A stretch of DNA of 5,780 bases. It comes from Bacteroidota bacterium (GTDB lineage: Bacteria > Bacteroidota > Bacteroidia > Cytophagales > Cyclobacteriaceae). The stretch covers positions 1 through 5,780 of the forward strand of contig JAHEMS010000248.1 of NCBI GenBank assembly GCA_024643595.1, written 5' to 3'. Shown piece by piece: positions 5,501-5,780 of this stretch (position 1 is the first letter of the stretch; each line of letters begins with the position of its first letter). The position numbers and the translations under genes were made by a program. The notes below the pieces were generated by a model. The model was not told the origin of the DNA, did not search any database, and saw only the letters and a list, made by a program, of their open reading frames with translations.

Positions 5501-5780
5501 CTATCTGACATTTATACCGAAACCAGCAGTCAGTGAATTATATTTTGATAACGTATAATCCGCATGTAAGGTAAAGACGGCTAATTTTAATCGTAATCCT
5601 CCGGTAGCACGCATACCCGACGTAGAGAAATCAAGGTTTACCGGGTCCGTTACGAGCGGAGTGGATGGATCATCATCCAAATCATAGGTTCCTTTCATTC
5701 CAATGTTAGACTTGGCTATATTATAACCTACCCCACCATAAACAGTGAGCACTGAAACCTTCTTTGATATAAGCGCTTGT
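5501..5780 (-). CDS. Outer-membrane beta-barrel protein, C-terminal part (DUF6588-like), runs off right edge
   Basis: The frame stays open from the right edge to a TAG at 5503-5501, giving the last 92 residues. It contains alternating hydrophobic and polar residues typical of membrane beta strands: SVLTVYGGVGYNIAKSNIG, then GLRLKLAVFTLHADYTLSKY, and the last strand SLTAGFGINVR. Between them is an acidic loop (DLDDDPSTPLVTD). The pattern LTVYGGVGYN, GTYDL, VNLDFSTSGMR, LKLAVFTLHADYT fits, from memory, the Bacteroidota DUF6588 family of predicted outer-membrane proteins, whose function is unknown. The N-terminus and signal peptide lie beyond the window. A GTG at 5752 is an internal valine codon, not the start, since the frame continues upstream. 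The strong terminator just beyond the stop serves this gene and the convergent hydratase gene. Confidence 0.75.
   Translation of the reverse strand, partial: QALISKKVSVLTVYGGVGYNIAKSNIGMKGTYDLDDDPSTPLVTDPVNLDFSTSGMRATGGLRLKLAVFTLHADYTLSKYNSLTAGFGINVR

Noticed and set aside
5501..5752. Complete 83-residue gene starting at GTG 5752
   Set aside because: The frame is open upstream to the window edge and the extra residues (QALISKKVS) continue the beta-strand pattern, so this is the end of a longer gene.

Overview
The window looks like an ordinary stretch of chromosome from a Bacteroidota bacterium, most likely of the Cytophagales type. The grounds are a DUF5606-family gene (a family I know only from this phylum), a truncated TPR-containing gene of the PD40/OmpA sort, a DUF6588-like outer-membrane gene, no clear Shine-Dalgarno sequences, and several matches to the Bacteroidota promoter pattern TTTG-N(19-21)-TAnnTTTG. 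I see no mobile element, CRISPR array, tRNA, rRNA or prophage. The gene content is housekeeping. I did not find a convincing new multi-gene system.

Layout from left to right. The first 423 bases hold the 5' part of a minus-strand gene for a secreted TPR protein. A 160-base divergent region separates it from engB (ribosome-assembly GTPase, plus), which is followed by a DUF5606 gene (plus) with its own good promoter. That gene converges on fbp (class I fructose-1,6-bisphosphatase, minus). fbp diverges from lysC (aspartate kinase, plus) across about 115 bases. lysC converges on a low-molecular-weight tyrosine phosphatase gene (minus). A 195-base divergent region with an operator-like dyad, a strong hairpin and a promoter leads to a short-chain enoyl-CoA hydratase gene (plus). 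A strong two-way terminator then separates it from the 3' end of a minus-strand outer-membrane protein gene that runs off the right edge.

Strand order is -,+,+,-,+,-,+,-, so nearly every gene seems to be its own transcription unit. The genes do not form one pathway: ribosome biogenesis (EngB), gluconeogenesis (Fbp), aspartate-family amino-acid synthesis (LysC), phosphotyrosine or small-phosphate chemistry (LMW-PTP) and fatty-acid beta-oxidation (enoyl-CoA hydratase). The more unusual points are local. Both tightly packed convergent pairs share a TTAA tetranucleotide that supplies the TAA stop on both strands. A 12-bp hairpin lies between two divergent genes, where no terminator is expected. 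lysC carries a perfect 12-bp tandem duplication. The Fbp signature has Ala where Pro is usual.
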